DNA from: Cervus elaphus
Lineage: Eukaryota; Chordata; Mammalia; Artiodactyla; Cervidae
Length of the DNA: 64,000 nt
Assembly (NCBI RefSeq): GCF_910594005.1
Contig: NC_057832.1
Location: forward strand, 103,675,152-103,739,151
Direction of reading: 5' to 3'
The notes under the pieces are model-generated. The model saw nothing but the letters and a program-made list of their open reading frames with translations, did no database searches and had not been told where the DNA came from. A program made the translations under genes and the position numbers. Positions 9,961 to 21,795 of this stretch are shown here, one piece after another; positions within the stretch are counted from its first letter, which is position 1, and each line of letters opens with the position of its first letter.

Positions 9961-12439
9961 ATCAGGGAGCCTTGTACCTCTTCTTACCATCTTCAATGAT
10001 GATTCAGAGACTCTGACAGAGGCAATGATGCTCTGTTGACCTTGACTATATTTATCAGAAGCTCATGTAACTTTTGAACTCTGAGTCTCAGACACATGAT
10101 CCCAAGAGGACTTTTGGCTTTACGTTGGCTCTCCTAATACCCAAGAAAATATCCCCATGACTTCTGTAGGTCTTTTTCCCCCATAGCCTCTCTTCATATA
10201 GTGAGAGACAATTCAAGAATTAGATTTGAGGAGCTTGAGCTTGTGGAGCCATTTTATCCTCATATGTCTCACCCAGTATTTTGCTCAGTGGGTTCCCCCC
10301 ACTAATATCCAGTCTTTGTAATTGAATTTGAATCCTTCATAAAGTCTCCTAGTTGGAAAAATAACTCTTTAGAGATACTATCTCATATATGGATACATTC
10401 AGGTGACTTCAGTACTTAGAGTGGTATTTTCACCTTTGCTGTCCAGATGAGGCATAGACTGCTTCCCATTTTAAGTGGTGAATTAATTCAGAAGGTCAGT
10501 GGCAGCTTAGACCCTGGTCACCCCTACTGAAGACCTTGATACTCTCTGACCTCCCTAGAGAGCCTGGAAGCAGAGCCTCCCTCTTCTGCCTTGGAATTCT
10601 TACTTAATTTTTAATATTTGTAAAGTCTCCAAGTTAAATCATCCTTTTCTTGATACTGAACTTTAGTCTCTAGGTTATTCCATCTCTTCTCTTAGCACCT
10701 GAGTGGCACCACCTTGAATTTAACTCTTTCAAGTTTCAGTTCTTCCAGCCGAGGGGTTCCTTCCATCATTGTATTAGTGTCCCTGGCCATGTCCATGTGT
10801 TGATAACAGCCAGAATGTATTACAACTCTCTGCCACTGAGCACCTTCTCTTCTTCAATAGCAGAACTCTCTGGCTCCATTGACCAAGCATCTCTCAGTCT
10901 AATCACTTTTAATCCCTCTGTTTTTCTGCAGCAGCTATTCATTATGAGTGCTTTAAGTGTTCCATCAAAGAGACTGTGTATTCAAAGAACTTAAAAAAAA
11001 AAGTCAGGTGTTATACAAGCAAGTTCATATATAACTATCATCGAATATAACTATTATCCTCAATAAATAAGGAATGAAGACACAATGAAAGGGGAGAATG
11101 ATTGTTCATGGGCCTGCCTTTCCCTTTAGCCACAACCATGAAAAAATATGATCCTCATTAAAGGGCCGTAAAGTTGTCTGCTGTAGTGATTCAGCACCTT
11201 CATGCCTTCTTGCTTTTAGTACTATTTTTGTATGGGACCCTCTGTTCCCTGCAGCTGGGATTTTGTTCGTCTTTGTGCCCTTTGGAAATGAATATTCATA
11301 ATGAGATAGCGGTGAGACTTCAGGTCCCTTTTAGCACCCTCAGGGAATTACTCTTAGCTTCTAGGAAGGCTGAGGAAAAGGTCATATTAGGCCAACCTCC
11401 CATATTGACTCATATAAGGGGGCACAGCATATGCAGAGTGTCCGGGAAGTTCATTTCACCAGTAAACTGAGACCCAGGGTTCCTAATTATAAATTGGACA
11501 CCCAGATTGGCATCCACTCTTTGGATACCCAAGCCGTGTTCCTCCATAGCATCATGTTGACTCCATATTAATTTGCCATTTTCATTCTTGGCATCTACTG
11601 AATGCTCACTAACTAATCAGAATTTGACCATGATAGTGAGAGGTTTGTGACATAGCTGCTCCAAGAGGGAAGGGAACTGGAAAAGGGTCTCTGTCAACCA
11701 TGTGGGCGGTTAGTAGTAAACTCTCACAATATTTGGGGGCTTTAATTTCACCCACTACATTGCCTTTTTCCTTCTAAAAATTATCATCATGATTATTAAC
11801 AACTTTGTGACCTCCTTAAGTTGATTCACAGAGAATTTATGGGACACCTGCTATTAATAAATGGTGGTTGTTTTGGTAAATAGAGTCCAGAATATAGAAG
11901 ATACATGATGGTTCTTCCTTTAAAATTTGTTTTTCTTAATTATACTGTAAGCATCCTATGAAGATTTATAATTATAAGATAACTTTGTTAAAATTCTTGT
12001 GACTATATTTTAATTTACTGTAGTTACCCAGTCCTCACCCTTAAAAGTTTTAGGTTAAGTTCTACTTAACTTTCTCCATAGGGAGTTTATTTTAATGTGT
12101 CATATTCCTTTAATTTCTTGATGAAATCAGGTCAGATGAAAGAATAGTTTTGCTTTCCCAAGGTGATATCACTTGGATCCCAGACTAAACTGTTTTTTTT
12201 TTCCTGGAATGGAGACCAGTCAGATTTCTGGCAGTAAAGGGCTCTAGTGGAAAGATGACCAAAGGGCCGCCCTTCCTAATCAAGCCTGCCTAGGCAGGTT
12301 CCTAGGTTGCTGAAGGGTAAGCTAGATGGCTTTGCCTATTTTAGGCATGGTGTCAGTGTAACATTAGACTCATGAATTTACTTTTAGTGATCTGTGTCTT
12401 TGGTTTTCTTTAGAAGAACCTGACTTTATATAGATGGAC
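9961..12439. other. Unique intron sequence, no recognised element
   Basis: No repeat or exon could be supported. The frame at 11174-11470 (98 codons) has a hydrophobic start but no similarity I recognise and no splice-site context. Confidence 0.5.
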
Positions 12440-12900
12440 TCCTTCCCCCAATTATGTACCCAGGAAGCTAATTACTCAGTCGGAGGGTAATGAGAGACCC
12501 GGCCATCTGTCTGCCGATTTAATGGAGTGCCAGCACATCCCAAATAGGAAGTAATTGGATTGACAGACACAAAGCCAGTTATTAGACTGTTATTATCTGA
12601 TTGGAAAAAGCAGGCGGAGAAGAGGCATACAACTGTAGCAAAACTAATCTGTTGGTGTCTGTGGTTCCCGGCATGCATAGTCCACCACACAGAATTCATG
12701 GGCTTTGAAACTCCTGACTGTCTTCGGAGTATTTGGAGTTCCTGCCTCAGAATTCATCTCTGTATTCTTATTGCAAATCATTATAAGGCACTCTAATAAA
12801 ACACAGTTTGCATAAAGATGGGGCCCATTTATAAAACTGTCACTGCAGCCTCTCTATTAATAGAGCCATTTTAAAGATTTATTATGAGCATATGTTACTT
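12440..12900. promoter_or_regulatory. Candidate conserved non-coding element (possible enhancer)
   Basis: The block is repeat-free and dense in homeodomain/TALE-like words: gctaattactc (12468), aagtaattggattgacagac (12550-12569), ctattaatag (12854) and catttataaaac (12827). It has a TTTGCATAA word near 12808 and long open stretches on both strands. This texture is typical of vertebrate intronic enhancers. No alignment was available. Confidence 0.4.
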
Positions 12901-12966
12901 CTTACAGGGGGCCAGATTGAGAGCTGCAGGATTGGAACACACGAGAATGTGTTACTGGTGATAATT

Positions 12967-12995
12967 TAAAAAAAAAAAAAAATTTTTTTTTTTCA
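12967..12995. repeat. A-tract followed by T-tract, self-complementary
   Basis: About 15 A residues run directly into about 12 T residues and can fold back as a perfect A:T hairpin. It is probably microsatellite in origin. Confidence 0.85.
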
Positions 12996-13517
12996 AGTTG
13001 TTCTGCCCAAGGAATGTCATTAGACCTGTGCTCTCTTCTTACATTTCAGGTGTGATCGTTAAACAATAGTCTTAAAGAGGCATGAAAGAAAGGTGATAAG
13101 ATCTAGAATGCCATGTTGCATAAACATGTTTTTTCTCTCACAGATTCCAGTTTTACTGTCTGGCACCATTGAAGGTCAGAGGACATGGGGGATGGGCTCA
13201 GTGTGAGAGCAGGGCAACAGATAAGCTCTGCAGCTTTATTCTTCTCAGAACAGGGGGCTGGGAGGGCTCTGATGGAGGAGGGTAGAAGTGGTAAATATAG
13301 CACTTCCCTTAGTCATTGATGGATTCAGGGAGAACCGTCACCTCCTAGAGTTTTTAGTCTTCCGTGTTCATGGTTGGAACTAGACCAGAATCCAGCAAGT
13401 TTATATTTGTTCATCAAGTGTCTCTAGAGCACCTGCAGCATCTTATGTGCTTTTCTAAGTTGTCCACTGAAAACTAATGCATGGCCTACAAGCTGAGAAT
13501 TATGTTTTATTTGGTGA

Positions 13518-13812
13518 TAGCTTAGTTGGTAAAGAATCCTCCTGCAATGCAGGAGACCCCAGTTAGATTCCTGGGTTGGGAAGATCCCCTAGAGAAGGAA
13601 TAGGCTACCCACTCCAGTATTCTTGGGCTTCCCTTGTGGCTCAACTGGTAAAGAATCTGTCTGCAATGTGGGAGACCTGGGTTCAGTCCATGGGTTGGGA
13701 AGATCCCCTGGAGAAGGGAAAAGCTATACCCACTCCAGTATTCTGGCCTGGAGAATTCCATGGACTATAGTCCATGGGGTTGCAAAGAGTCAGACACGAC
13801 TGAGTGACTTTC
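13518..13812 (+). mobile_element. Dimeric Bov-tA SINE, sense, with one shared target duplication
   Basis: Two units lie head to tail. The first (13518-13624) has the tRNA head and stops in ccagtattcttg. The second (13625-13812) is complete from ggcttcccttgtggctcaac to gagtgactttc. The duplication atttggtga is exact at 13509-13517 and 13813-13821, outside both units, so the pair behaves as one insertion. Confidence 0.9.
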
Positions 13813-13949
13813 ATTTGGTGAATTTGCCAAGGACTTAAGCTCAGGACACAGTCTCTCAGCTCTGAGGGACTATTCTAAAGAAGTAAGGGAGGTGTCAGGA
13901 TAGTCAAAATATCAAAAGATTCCTGTTAATTAAAAAAACCAGACATCTC

Positions 13950-14160
13950 AGGGCTTCCCTGATGGCTTAGCGGATAAAGAATTCACCTGCCTTGCAGGAG
14001 ACCCAGGAGATGTGGTTTTGACCCCTGGATTGGGGACATCCTCTAGAGGAGGAAATGGCAACTCACTCCAGTATTCTTGCCTGGAGAATCCCACGGACAT
14101 TGGAGCCTGGTAGGCTACAGGGCCTGGGATCACAAAGAGTCAGAAAGGACTGAGCAACTA
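13950..14160 (+). mobile_element. Bov-tA SINE, sense
   Basis: The tRNA head gggcttccctgatggcttag is followed by the full body and the end cagaaaggactgagcaacta. It runs directly into a CA repeat that has grown from its 3' tail. Confidence 0.92.
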
Positions 14161-14162
14161 AA

Positions 14163-14182
14163 GACACACACACACACACACA
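14163..14182 (+). repeat. (CA)n microsatellite at a SINE tail
   Basis: About ten CA units follow the 3' end of the preceding Bov-tA SINE. Confidence 0.9.
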
Positions 14183-14593
14183 GACATCTCAAGTTAAGAA
14201 ATTTAGTGCCTTTCTATATAGGGGAAGATGCAGTAATTTCAACATCAATGAAATTATTGCTTTGATGAGCACCTGAGCTGTCTGGGGCCAGTATCATATG
14301 CTTTCTCACCCTGAATCTCCTCAGGGTGCATCATTGTGGGTGGCTGGAGTGGGTTACAGCTAAATCGGAGTGTCCTATTTCCATCCTGAGTTTCCTCAGG
14401 GCTCACTGTCGGGGCTGCTATAATGTGATGACCTGATGGCTGCAACATCCTATTATGCCTGACACAGCAGGCAACATTTTTTCCATTCACATAGTTCAAC
14501 ATATACACCTATAAATCAACCTAAGTTCCTGCTCTCCTGGGGCTTACATTGCAGTGAGGCAAATGGAGAATAAACAAATAGGTGAGTAGATAT
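14183..14593. other. Unique intron sequence, no recognised element
   Basis: An 84-codon - strand frame (14254-14508) has no similarity I recognise. Nothing else could be supported. Confidence 0.5.
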
Positions 14594-14948
14594 ATTGTTG
14601 TTCAGTTGCTAAGTCATGTCCAATTCTTTGTGACTGCATGGACTACAGCACCCCAGACTTCTCTGTCCTTAACTACCTTATGGAGTTTCCTCAAATTCAT
14701 GTCCATTGAGTCGGTGATGCTCTCACCATGTTATCCTCTGCCACCCCCTTCTCCTTTTGCCTTCATTCTTTTCTAGCATCAGGGTCTTTTCCAGTGAGTG
14801 GGCTCTTCACATCAGCTGGCCAAAGTATTGGAGCTTCAGCGTCAATCCTTCCATTGAATATTTGGGGTTGATTTCCTTTAGGATTGACTGTCCGTCCTGA
14901 AGGAATTGATCTCCTTGCAGTCCAAGGGACTCTCAAGAGTCTTCTATG
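14594..14948 (-). mobile_element. Bov-A2 / BovB 3'UTR fragment, antisense
   Basis: It follows the reversed BovB 3' end from ttgttcagttgctaagtcatg through cagcatcagggtcttttcc and ctccttgcagtccaagggac to agagtcttct. It is about 355 bp and lacks any coding part. Confidence 0.88.
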
Positions 14949-15470
14949 GTATCCAATTATAATAAGTTCGACAAAAGAAAAAGAAGATGCAACTTAAAGG
15001 GATAGTAGTTGGGAAGCTATTTTAGGTGTCAGGCCTTGAAATTCTTCAGAAGTCCTGTGTGAAGAGACCTGGCTGAAGTGTGACTAGAGGAAGGACAGAC
15101 CAGAGAGGGGGCCCAGCACTTGCCTGGAGTACATTTGAAGTACATTGTCCATACACACCAGGTGCTGCCAGGCTGCTTTGCATGAATAAAGTCTCCAGCG
15201 TTTCTTGTCTGCTAGTTAAGAAAGACTGATAGTATATATGAAAGGGTGTTGTGAGCTCTAAACGGTATGCAGACATGGATTTGGTTAGGAAGTTCCAGGT
15301 GATCTCTAGACAGCTCCATTATTGTAAACTGAATCCTTAAATGTTTCAAAGGAAGTCCTATTTATAGAGACTCAGTGATAGATGAATTATCATGATACAA
15401 ATAGTTTATCATTTATTTGATAGGCACATTTTCAAATAAATGAACACATTAATTAACTGTTAGTAGCATT
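14949..15470. other. Unique intron sequence, no recognised element
   Basis: I can support no repeat, exon or RNA gene. The frame at 15046-15276 on the - strand has no recognisable similarity. Confidence 0.5.
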
Positions 15471-17975
15471 TGTTGTTCTTCAGTTGCTCAGTCATGTCCA
15501 ACTCTTTGCAACCCCATGGACTGGAGCACGCCAGGCTTCCCTGTCCTTCACCATCTCCCAGAGCTTGCTCAAATTCATGTCCGTTGAGTAGGTGATGCCA
15601 TTGAACCATCTCATCCTCTATCACCCACTTCTCCTCCTGCCTTCAATCTTTCCCAGCATCAGTTCAGTTCAGTCACTCAGTCATGTCCGACTCTTTGCGA
15701 CCCCGTAGACCACAGCACAACAGGCCTTCCTGTCCATCACCAGCTCCAGAATTAACCAAAACTCATGTCCATTGAGTTGTTGATGCCATCCAGCTATCTG
15801 ATTCTCTGTGTCCCCTTCTCCTCCTGCCCGCAGTCTTTCCCAGCATCAGGGTCTTTTCCATTGAGTCAGCTCTTCACATCAGGTGGCCAAAGTATTGGAG
15901 TTTCAGCTTCAACATCAGTCCTTCCAGTGAACACCCAGGACTGATCTCATTTAGGATGGACTGCTTAGATCTCCTTGCAGTCCAAGGGACTCTCAAGAGT
16001 CTTCTTCAACACCACAGTTCAAAAGCATCACTTCTTCAGCACTCAGCTTTCTTTATAGTCCAACCCTCACATCCATACATGATTACTGGAAAAACAGTAG
16101 CCTTGACTAGACAGACCTTTGTGGACAAAGTATGTCTCTGCTTTTTAATATGCTGTCTGGGTTGGTCATAACTTTCCTTCCAAGGAGTAAGCATCTTTTA
16201 ATTTCATGGCTGCAGTCACCAGCTATAGTGATTTTGGAGCCCCAAAAAATAAGTCAGCCACTAATTCCACTGTTTCCCATCTATTTCCCATAAAGTGATG
16301 GAACTGGATGCCATGATCTTAGTTTTATGAATGTTGAGCTTTAAGCCAACTTTTTCACTCTCCTCCTTCACTTTCATCAAGAGACGTTTAGTTCTTCAGT
16401 TTCTGCCATAGGGTGGTATCATCTGCATATCTGAGGTTATTGATATTTCTCCCAGCAATCTTGATTCCAGCTTGTACTTCATCCAGCCCAGCTTTTACTT
16501 CATCCAGCCCAGCTTTTCTCATGATGTACTCTGCATATCAGTTAAATAAGCAGGGTGACAATATACAGCCTTGACGTACTCCTTTCTCTATTTGGAACCA
16601 GTCTGTTGTTCCATGTCCAGTTCTGACTGTTGTTTCCTGACCTGCATACAGGTTTCTCAAGAGGCAGGTCAGGTGGTCAGATATTCCCATCTCTTGAAGA
16701 ATTTTCCACAGTTTGTTGTGATCCACACAGTCAAAGGCTTTGGTATAGTCAATAAAGCAGAAATAGATGTTTTTCGGGAAGTCTCTTGCTTTTTTGATGA
16801 TCCAGCAGATGTTGGCAATTTGATCTCAGGTTCCTCTGCCTTTTCTAAATCCAACTTGAACATCTGGAAGTTCACGGTTTACATACTGTTGAAGCCTGGC
16901 TTGGAGAATTTCAAGCATTACTTTACTAGCATGTGAGATGTGTGCAACTGTGTGGTAGTTTGAGCATTCTTTGGGATTGCCTTTCTTAGGGATTGGAATG
17001 ACAGCTGACCTTTTCCAATCCTGTGGCCACTGCTGAGTTTTCCAAATTCGCTGACATATTAAATGTAGCACTCACAGTATCATCTTTTAGGATTTGAAAT
17101 AGCTCAACTGGAATTCCGTCACCTCCACTAGCTTTGTTCTTGGTGATGCTTCCTAAGGCCCACTTGACTTCACATTCCAGGATGTCTCGCTCTAGGTGAG
17201 TGATCACACCATCATGATTATCTGGGTCGTGAAGATCTTTTTTTGTATAGTTCTTGTGTGTATTCTTGCCACCTCTCTTAATATCTTCTGCTTCTGTTAG
17301 GTCCCTACCATTTCTGTCCTTTATTAAGCCCATCTTTGCATGAAATGTTCCCTTGGTATCTCTAGTTTTCTTGAAGAGATCACTGCCTTTCCCATTGATC
17401 ACTGAGGAAGGCTTTTTTATCATCTATCCTTGCTATTCTTTGGAACTCTGCATTCAAATGGGCATATCTTTCCTTTTCTCCCTTGCTTTTTGCCTCTCTT
17501 CTTTTCACAGCTGTTTGTAAGGCCTCCTCAGACAGCCATTTTGCCTTTTTGCATTTCTTTTTCTTGGGGATGGTCTAATCCCTGTCTCCTGTACAATGTC
17601 ATGAACCTCCATCCATAGTTCATCAGGCACTCTGTCTATCAGATCGAGTCTGTTAAATCTGTTTCTCACTTCCACTGTATAATCATAAGGGATTTGATTT
17701 AGGTCATACCTGAATGGTCTAGTGGTTTCCCCCACTTTCTTCAATTTAAGTCAGGGTTTTTCTAATAAGTCGGTTCTTCGCATCAGGTGACCAAAGTATT
17801 GGAGCTTCAGTTTCAGCGTCGATCCTTCCAATGAATATTCAGGACTGATTTCTTTTAGGATTGATTGGTTTGATTTCCTTGCAGTCCAAGGGACTCTCAA
17901 GAGAATTCTCCAACACCACAGTTGAAAAGCATCAATTCTTCGATGCTCAGCCTTCTTTATGGTCCAACTACCTTG
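15471..17975 (-). mobile_element. Older Bov-A2 / BovB 3' fragment, antisense, split by a younger BovB
   Basis: The left piece (15471-15662) stops exactly in cagcatcag. The missing continuation (ggtttttctaataagtcggttc...) resumes at 17755 and runs to ggtccaac near 17965. Joined in order, the two pieces make one continuous 3'UTR fragment of about 415 bp, so 15663-17750 is an insertion into it. Confidence 0.8.
15663..17750 (-). mobile_element. BovB (RTE) LINE, antisense, 5'-truncated, inserted in older BovB sequence
   Basis: The 3' end (ttcagttcagtc) is at 15663 and the element runs toward its 5' side at 17750. Reverse-transcriptase remnants are readable on the - strand: KGVRQGCILSP near 16570 and SGGDGIPVELFQILKDD near 17080-17140. 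Upstream of these is a RT N-terminal segment at 17505-17744. Frameshifts and stops break the frame. The endonuclease part is absent. TCAG occurs at both junctions (15659-15662 and 17751-17754) as a short duplication. Confidence 0.88.
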
Positions 17976-18054
17976 TAATGAGTGCTACTATATTTCAGGA
18001 GCTTTCTTTTTATATATTGTATGGTGAATATAGGGCATTCATTCAACGCATGCA

Positions 18055-18205
18055 TCACTGACAACTTTACAGTAACCCTCCAAGGGAGGTATTGTTTCCC
18101 TGTTTTGTAGATCAGGGGTCTGGGGGGCGAGTCAAGGAAGTCCTCTGGTTCAATACCTGGAGAGGTGAGATTTCAACCCAGGTGTGTCTGACCGCAGACC
18201 TTGTG
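18055..18205 (+). mobile_element. MIR SINE, sense, strongly diverged
   Basis: The order acagtaaccctccaaggg, gaggtattgtttccctgttttgtagatcaggg, then agatttcaacccaggtgtgtctgacc matches the MIR 3' half. Confidence 0.6.
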
Positions 18206-19129
18206 TATGGTGTTGTCCAAAAGGTCATCCTGTGGAGTTCTTAACATGAGTGACACATTGTGTTAGGAACCATGAGACATAGAGAAAAAAACTAAAAGGA
18301 CAGTCTCTGCACTCAGAGAAATGAAAATATGGCTGGGAAGAGATGATTACATTAGAAGTACCCACAGACAGTGACAGATGAGATATAAACACATAATTGC
18401 GTTCCATGGTCTGTGAAAGCTAGGGAAAAGAGGGAAATGAATGCAGGCTGGAGACAATAGGCCTGAAGCTTAGCTTTTAAAAGACAGGTGGGATTTAGGC
18501 AGGCTGTATCTTGGAGTTTCAGTCATATATGAGCATTAGCAGCTACTCTTGCTCCTAAGGGGAAAATCAGATATCATGATTATCTGTGGAAATCATTTAG
18601 CAACTTAGAGATTAACTACTATCTCTTAACATGGTAAATACAATGCAGTTAGGTTTTTCTCCAGGGTTTTTCTTTTTCCTTTTTGGTTAAGCTCTAAGAG
18701 AAGTATTCCCCTTCGGAATGATAGGCATTCTAGTGCATTCAAAATATATATTTTAAAATACCAGATTACAGAGTCACAGTGGCTAGATGCTGATACCAAA
18801 AAAAAGATAGCCCGGACCTGAGTCTGATCAAAAGACCTGGATTTGTGTCTCCCTGTTTGCATACCCTGGGACCTGTTCTGATGAAGCAGAATGGCAGTTT
18901 GAATACCTGGTAGTATTTCCACTGCCCTCTCAGCCCGTGTATTGTTGATTTCATTTATACTGAATATGTTTGTTCTGAAACGTCACTGAAATGAACTGTG
19001 CTCTGAATGAGTGGAAAGGCATAAGTGAAAAGTCCAGAACAGGAATAATATGGAGTTCTTATGAGATAATGAGCATCCTGCAGACATGTGGGAGCATAAT
19101 AATGGGGCCAGGAGAGCCCTGAAACCCAG
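18206..19129. other. Unique intron sequence, no recognised element
   Basis: Short frames at 18225-18407 and 18626-18922 have no recognisable similarity. No repeat could be supported. Confidence 0.45.
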
Positions 19130-19410
19130 AGAGAGAATTTTGGGTTAATGTACTGGAAGTTGAAGCCATAGAAGGTTTTTGAGAAATGGAGTATCACTGT
19201 GAAAGGGATCTTTAATGTAGATTAATCAGGTTGGTGGAGCTTAGGGTGGATAGTGAAGTGGACTTGGGAAAGACTGGTCCAGAGACAGTTTGTCAGAGCC
19301 TATGAGAAGAGGGATGGACCAGATTGTTAGACCAGTCATAGAGACGAGGACTTGTTTGGAGAGAACTTTGTTGCCTTTTTGCCTTACTTGATCTCCTTAA
19401 GGGGAATGAT
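19130..19410 (-). mobile_element. L2 LINE fragment, antisense, tentative
   Basis: The run aaggtttttgagaaatggag, then ggatctttaatgtagatt, then gaagagggatggaccagattg follows the reversed L2 3' region, but with many differences. Confidence 0.4.
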
Positions 19411-20247
19411 GTACATTCAAAGGAGTAGGTTAAATACAAGTAAGTTACTGAATCATCTAGCTGTAGCTTTTTGGAATGTACATCCATCTATCCATCCTAT
19501 ATTCTTCCCTCCCTTTCTAAATTTATACTTAAGAAGTCAAACACATTTCCCCAGGTAACAGTCCCAGTGTAGCCTTATGTTGGAGGTATAAAAGTAGGTA
19601 ATGAATATGAAAGTGACTCACATTCGAAAAGCAAATTTGAAACATCATGGCTATTATTCTTTAGTTTTCATCCCTTTTGACTTCTCTTAAACTCATGTTT
19701 AGAATAGGTAGGTAGATATATATACTGCTTTGTACATTTGAAAATAAATACATCCTTCAGCGATCCAGTTTCTTATTATTCTAATTCCTTCTGCATTTTT
19801 ATGACAGTACCTTCTACTAGAAAATTAGTTGATCAAGGAAAAAGGAAGACTTCCTTTTCTTCAAGACCTAAAATGGTCACTTTGCTTCTCTCTATAATGC
19901 TCTGAATGGAAGAGGCACATTCCAAAATTTTTTGCTGTTTTAATAACATCTTTTATTTTCCTCATAAGACAATATTAAAGAATAGTCATATTAAGTAATA
20001 TTCCTACAACAAATTTTCAGTCCTCTGATAGGGTTTTCTTTCTTTTGTTTCAGAAATTCAAATAGTTTAGAAACAGTAGTCAAAAACAAGTCCATTCACT
20101 TCAAGTTCAACATTTCATGGACATCTTCTGATCATCGCTTTAAGGTTTAGGTGTTGACATCCAATTAGAACTCCCTGCCCCAGTGTGGGGACCTAACAAG
20201 CAGGCATCCTCTATTCTCCAGTAAATATACTACAAAATATTGAGTTT

Positions 20248-20287
20248 GCTATGGAAAAACACGAACTAACTTATTGGTCAACTCAGT
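20248..20287 (+). mobile_element. Mariner1-like right end only
   Basis: The stretch tatggaaaaacacgaactaa then cttattggtcaactcagta matches the right half of the same mariner element seen at 2399-2474. The left half is missing. It ends in TA, the usual mariner target. Confidence 0.6.
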
Positions 20288-20683
20288 ATCACTGTAAAGT
20301 CAAGCATGCAATTTCTCAAGTCAGAGAAAAATATATAAAAATTTAAAGACTATCTCATCTTTTCCTTCCTTTTCAGTGTTGTAACTTGCATACATTATCT
20401 TCTGGCATAGAATGGTTGAGCCTTGTAGTCAGAGTTGGTCAAGCTTATCTTTTCTTCAGATGAAAAAAAGAAATGTTATTTGACAACTGGCCAAAAACCA
20501 TGACCTGCATGGCAGACACCCATTGAATACTTTAATGTAGTGAGGGCAGTTGGTGAAGGCATGGCGTGTGTGGCCGGGGTGACTCGAGAGCTTGAAGATG
20601 ACTCTCTTTCTCCTTGTTATTGCTTTCTTCACAATGCTATTTATTCCTGTGCTAATTTCCAAGGTGAGTAACAAGATGAGAAA

Positions 20684-20812
20684 CATGCAACCCACTCCAG
20701 TACTCTTGCCTGAAATCCCATGGATGGAGGAGCCTGGCAGGCTACAGTCCACGGGATCATAAAGAGTCAGACACAACTGAGCGACTTCACTTTCGCTTTC
20801 TTGGCTAGGAGA
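20684..20812 (+). mobile_element. Bov-tA / Bov-A 3' fragment, sense
   Basis: It starts at gcaacccactccagtactct and ends at gagcgacttcactttcgc. The tRNA head is absent, as in a 5'-truncated copy. Confidence 0.85.
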
Positions 20813-21534
20813 TATTATTTGCTAGCATCCCCTCATGCTTATGTTCTCTTGTTGGTTGGTTATGTCGTATTTGCTCTTTATGAATAATCAATAGGCATAC
20901 TCCCTTGCCTTAAACCACTGCCTAACCAGCTAATAAGAGGCACAATTTGTCTTCTCAGCAATGTTGTTTGTAATTTCTGAATACTTCCTAAAGAAAGAAC
21001 TATGAATTAATTAGAGCTTGAACAAATGAAGTTAGATCTAATTGTTATGGGCAGAGAAGATACAAGCATAGAATGGTCATAAACAGCAAATGGCCAACTG
21101 CAAAAGAATATACATTTTCCTCACATATGCTCAGTTAACCACAGACCTAAGTTGGCTGGCTTGTATCAGGGTCATTTTCAGAGACTGCTTCATACACCAG
21201 TTTATGCAGGAGTTTTACAGTGAGCTTCTACTAGTGTACTGTACTGTACTAGGCACGGAGGGGAATGCAGTGATAGAGCTTACCGACATTCTGCACCAAA
21301 GATCCTCGAGCCTTATAGTTGGGTGAGACATATAAACACATTATGAAGTGGTTGATACCGTGAGTCATATTAGATTGTCTGGAGAGCATTCTTAAATTCT
21401 CTACTCTCTGAATCAGTGGCTTGCATACAGAACAGTGAGGTGTGTGTATTTTACACCCTGATCTGGTATACTCCTACTTCGTGTCTGTTTGGGGGAAAAA
21501 AAAAATGAATAAATATGCACATACACATATACCT

Positions 21535-21737
21535 GGTCTTCTCTGGTAGCTCGGTCAGTAAGAATCCACCTGCAATACAGTAGATGTGGGTTCCATCACA
21601 GGGTTGGCAAGACCTCCTGGAGAAGGAAATGGCAACCCACTCCAGTATTCTTGCCTGGGAAATCCCACGGACAGAGAAGCCTTCCGTGGGGTCTCAAGAG
21701 TCAGACATGACTTAGCAACTAAACCACCAAGCACCAT
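21535..21737 (+). mobile_element. Bov-tA SINE, sense
   Basis: The head tcttctctggtagctcggtc is followed by gaatccacctgcaatacag, the central block and cagacatgacttagcaact. It lies 58 bp before the 3' end of the large BovB. Confidence 0.9.
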
Positions 21738-21795
21738 ATGTATATCTATAAAGTAAAGATTATACAAATCAATATTTACCATTAATATATGTAAT

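Larger units (their letters stand above)
19411..21534. other. Mostly unique intron sequence with a mariner end and a Bov-A fragment
   Basis: Apart from the mariner end at 20248-20287 and the SINE piece at 20684-20812, I recognise nothing. The 106-codon - strand frame at 20456-20776 takes its first part from the SINE and is not supported as a gene. Confidence 0.45.

Noticed and set aside
16571..16936. Plus-strand frame of 121 codons, repeated at 22686-23051 with nearly the same protein
   Set aside because: Both lie on the opposite strand of BovB reverse-transcriptase sequence. The similarity comes from the two BovB copies, not from a duplicated gene.
20456..20776. Minus-strand frame of 106 codons
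   Set aside because: Its N-terminal third is Bov-A SINE sequence and the rest has no recognised similarity or splice context.
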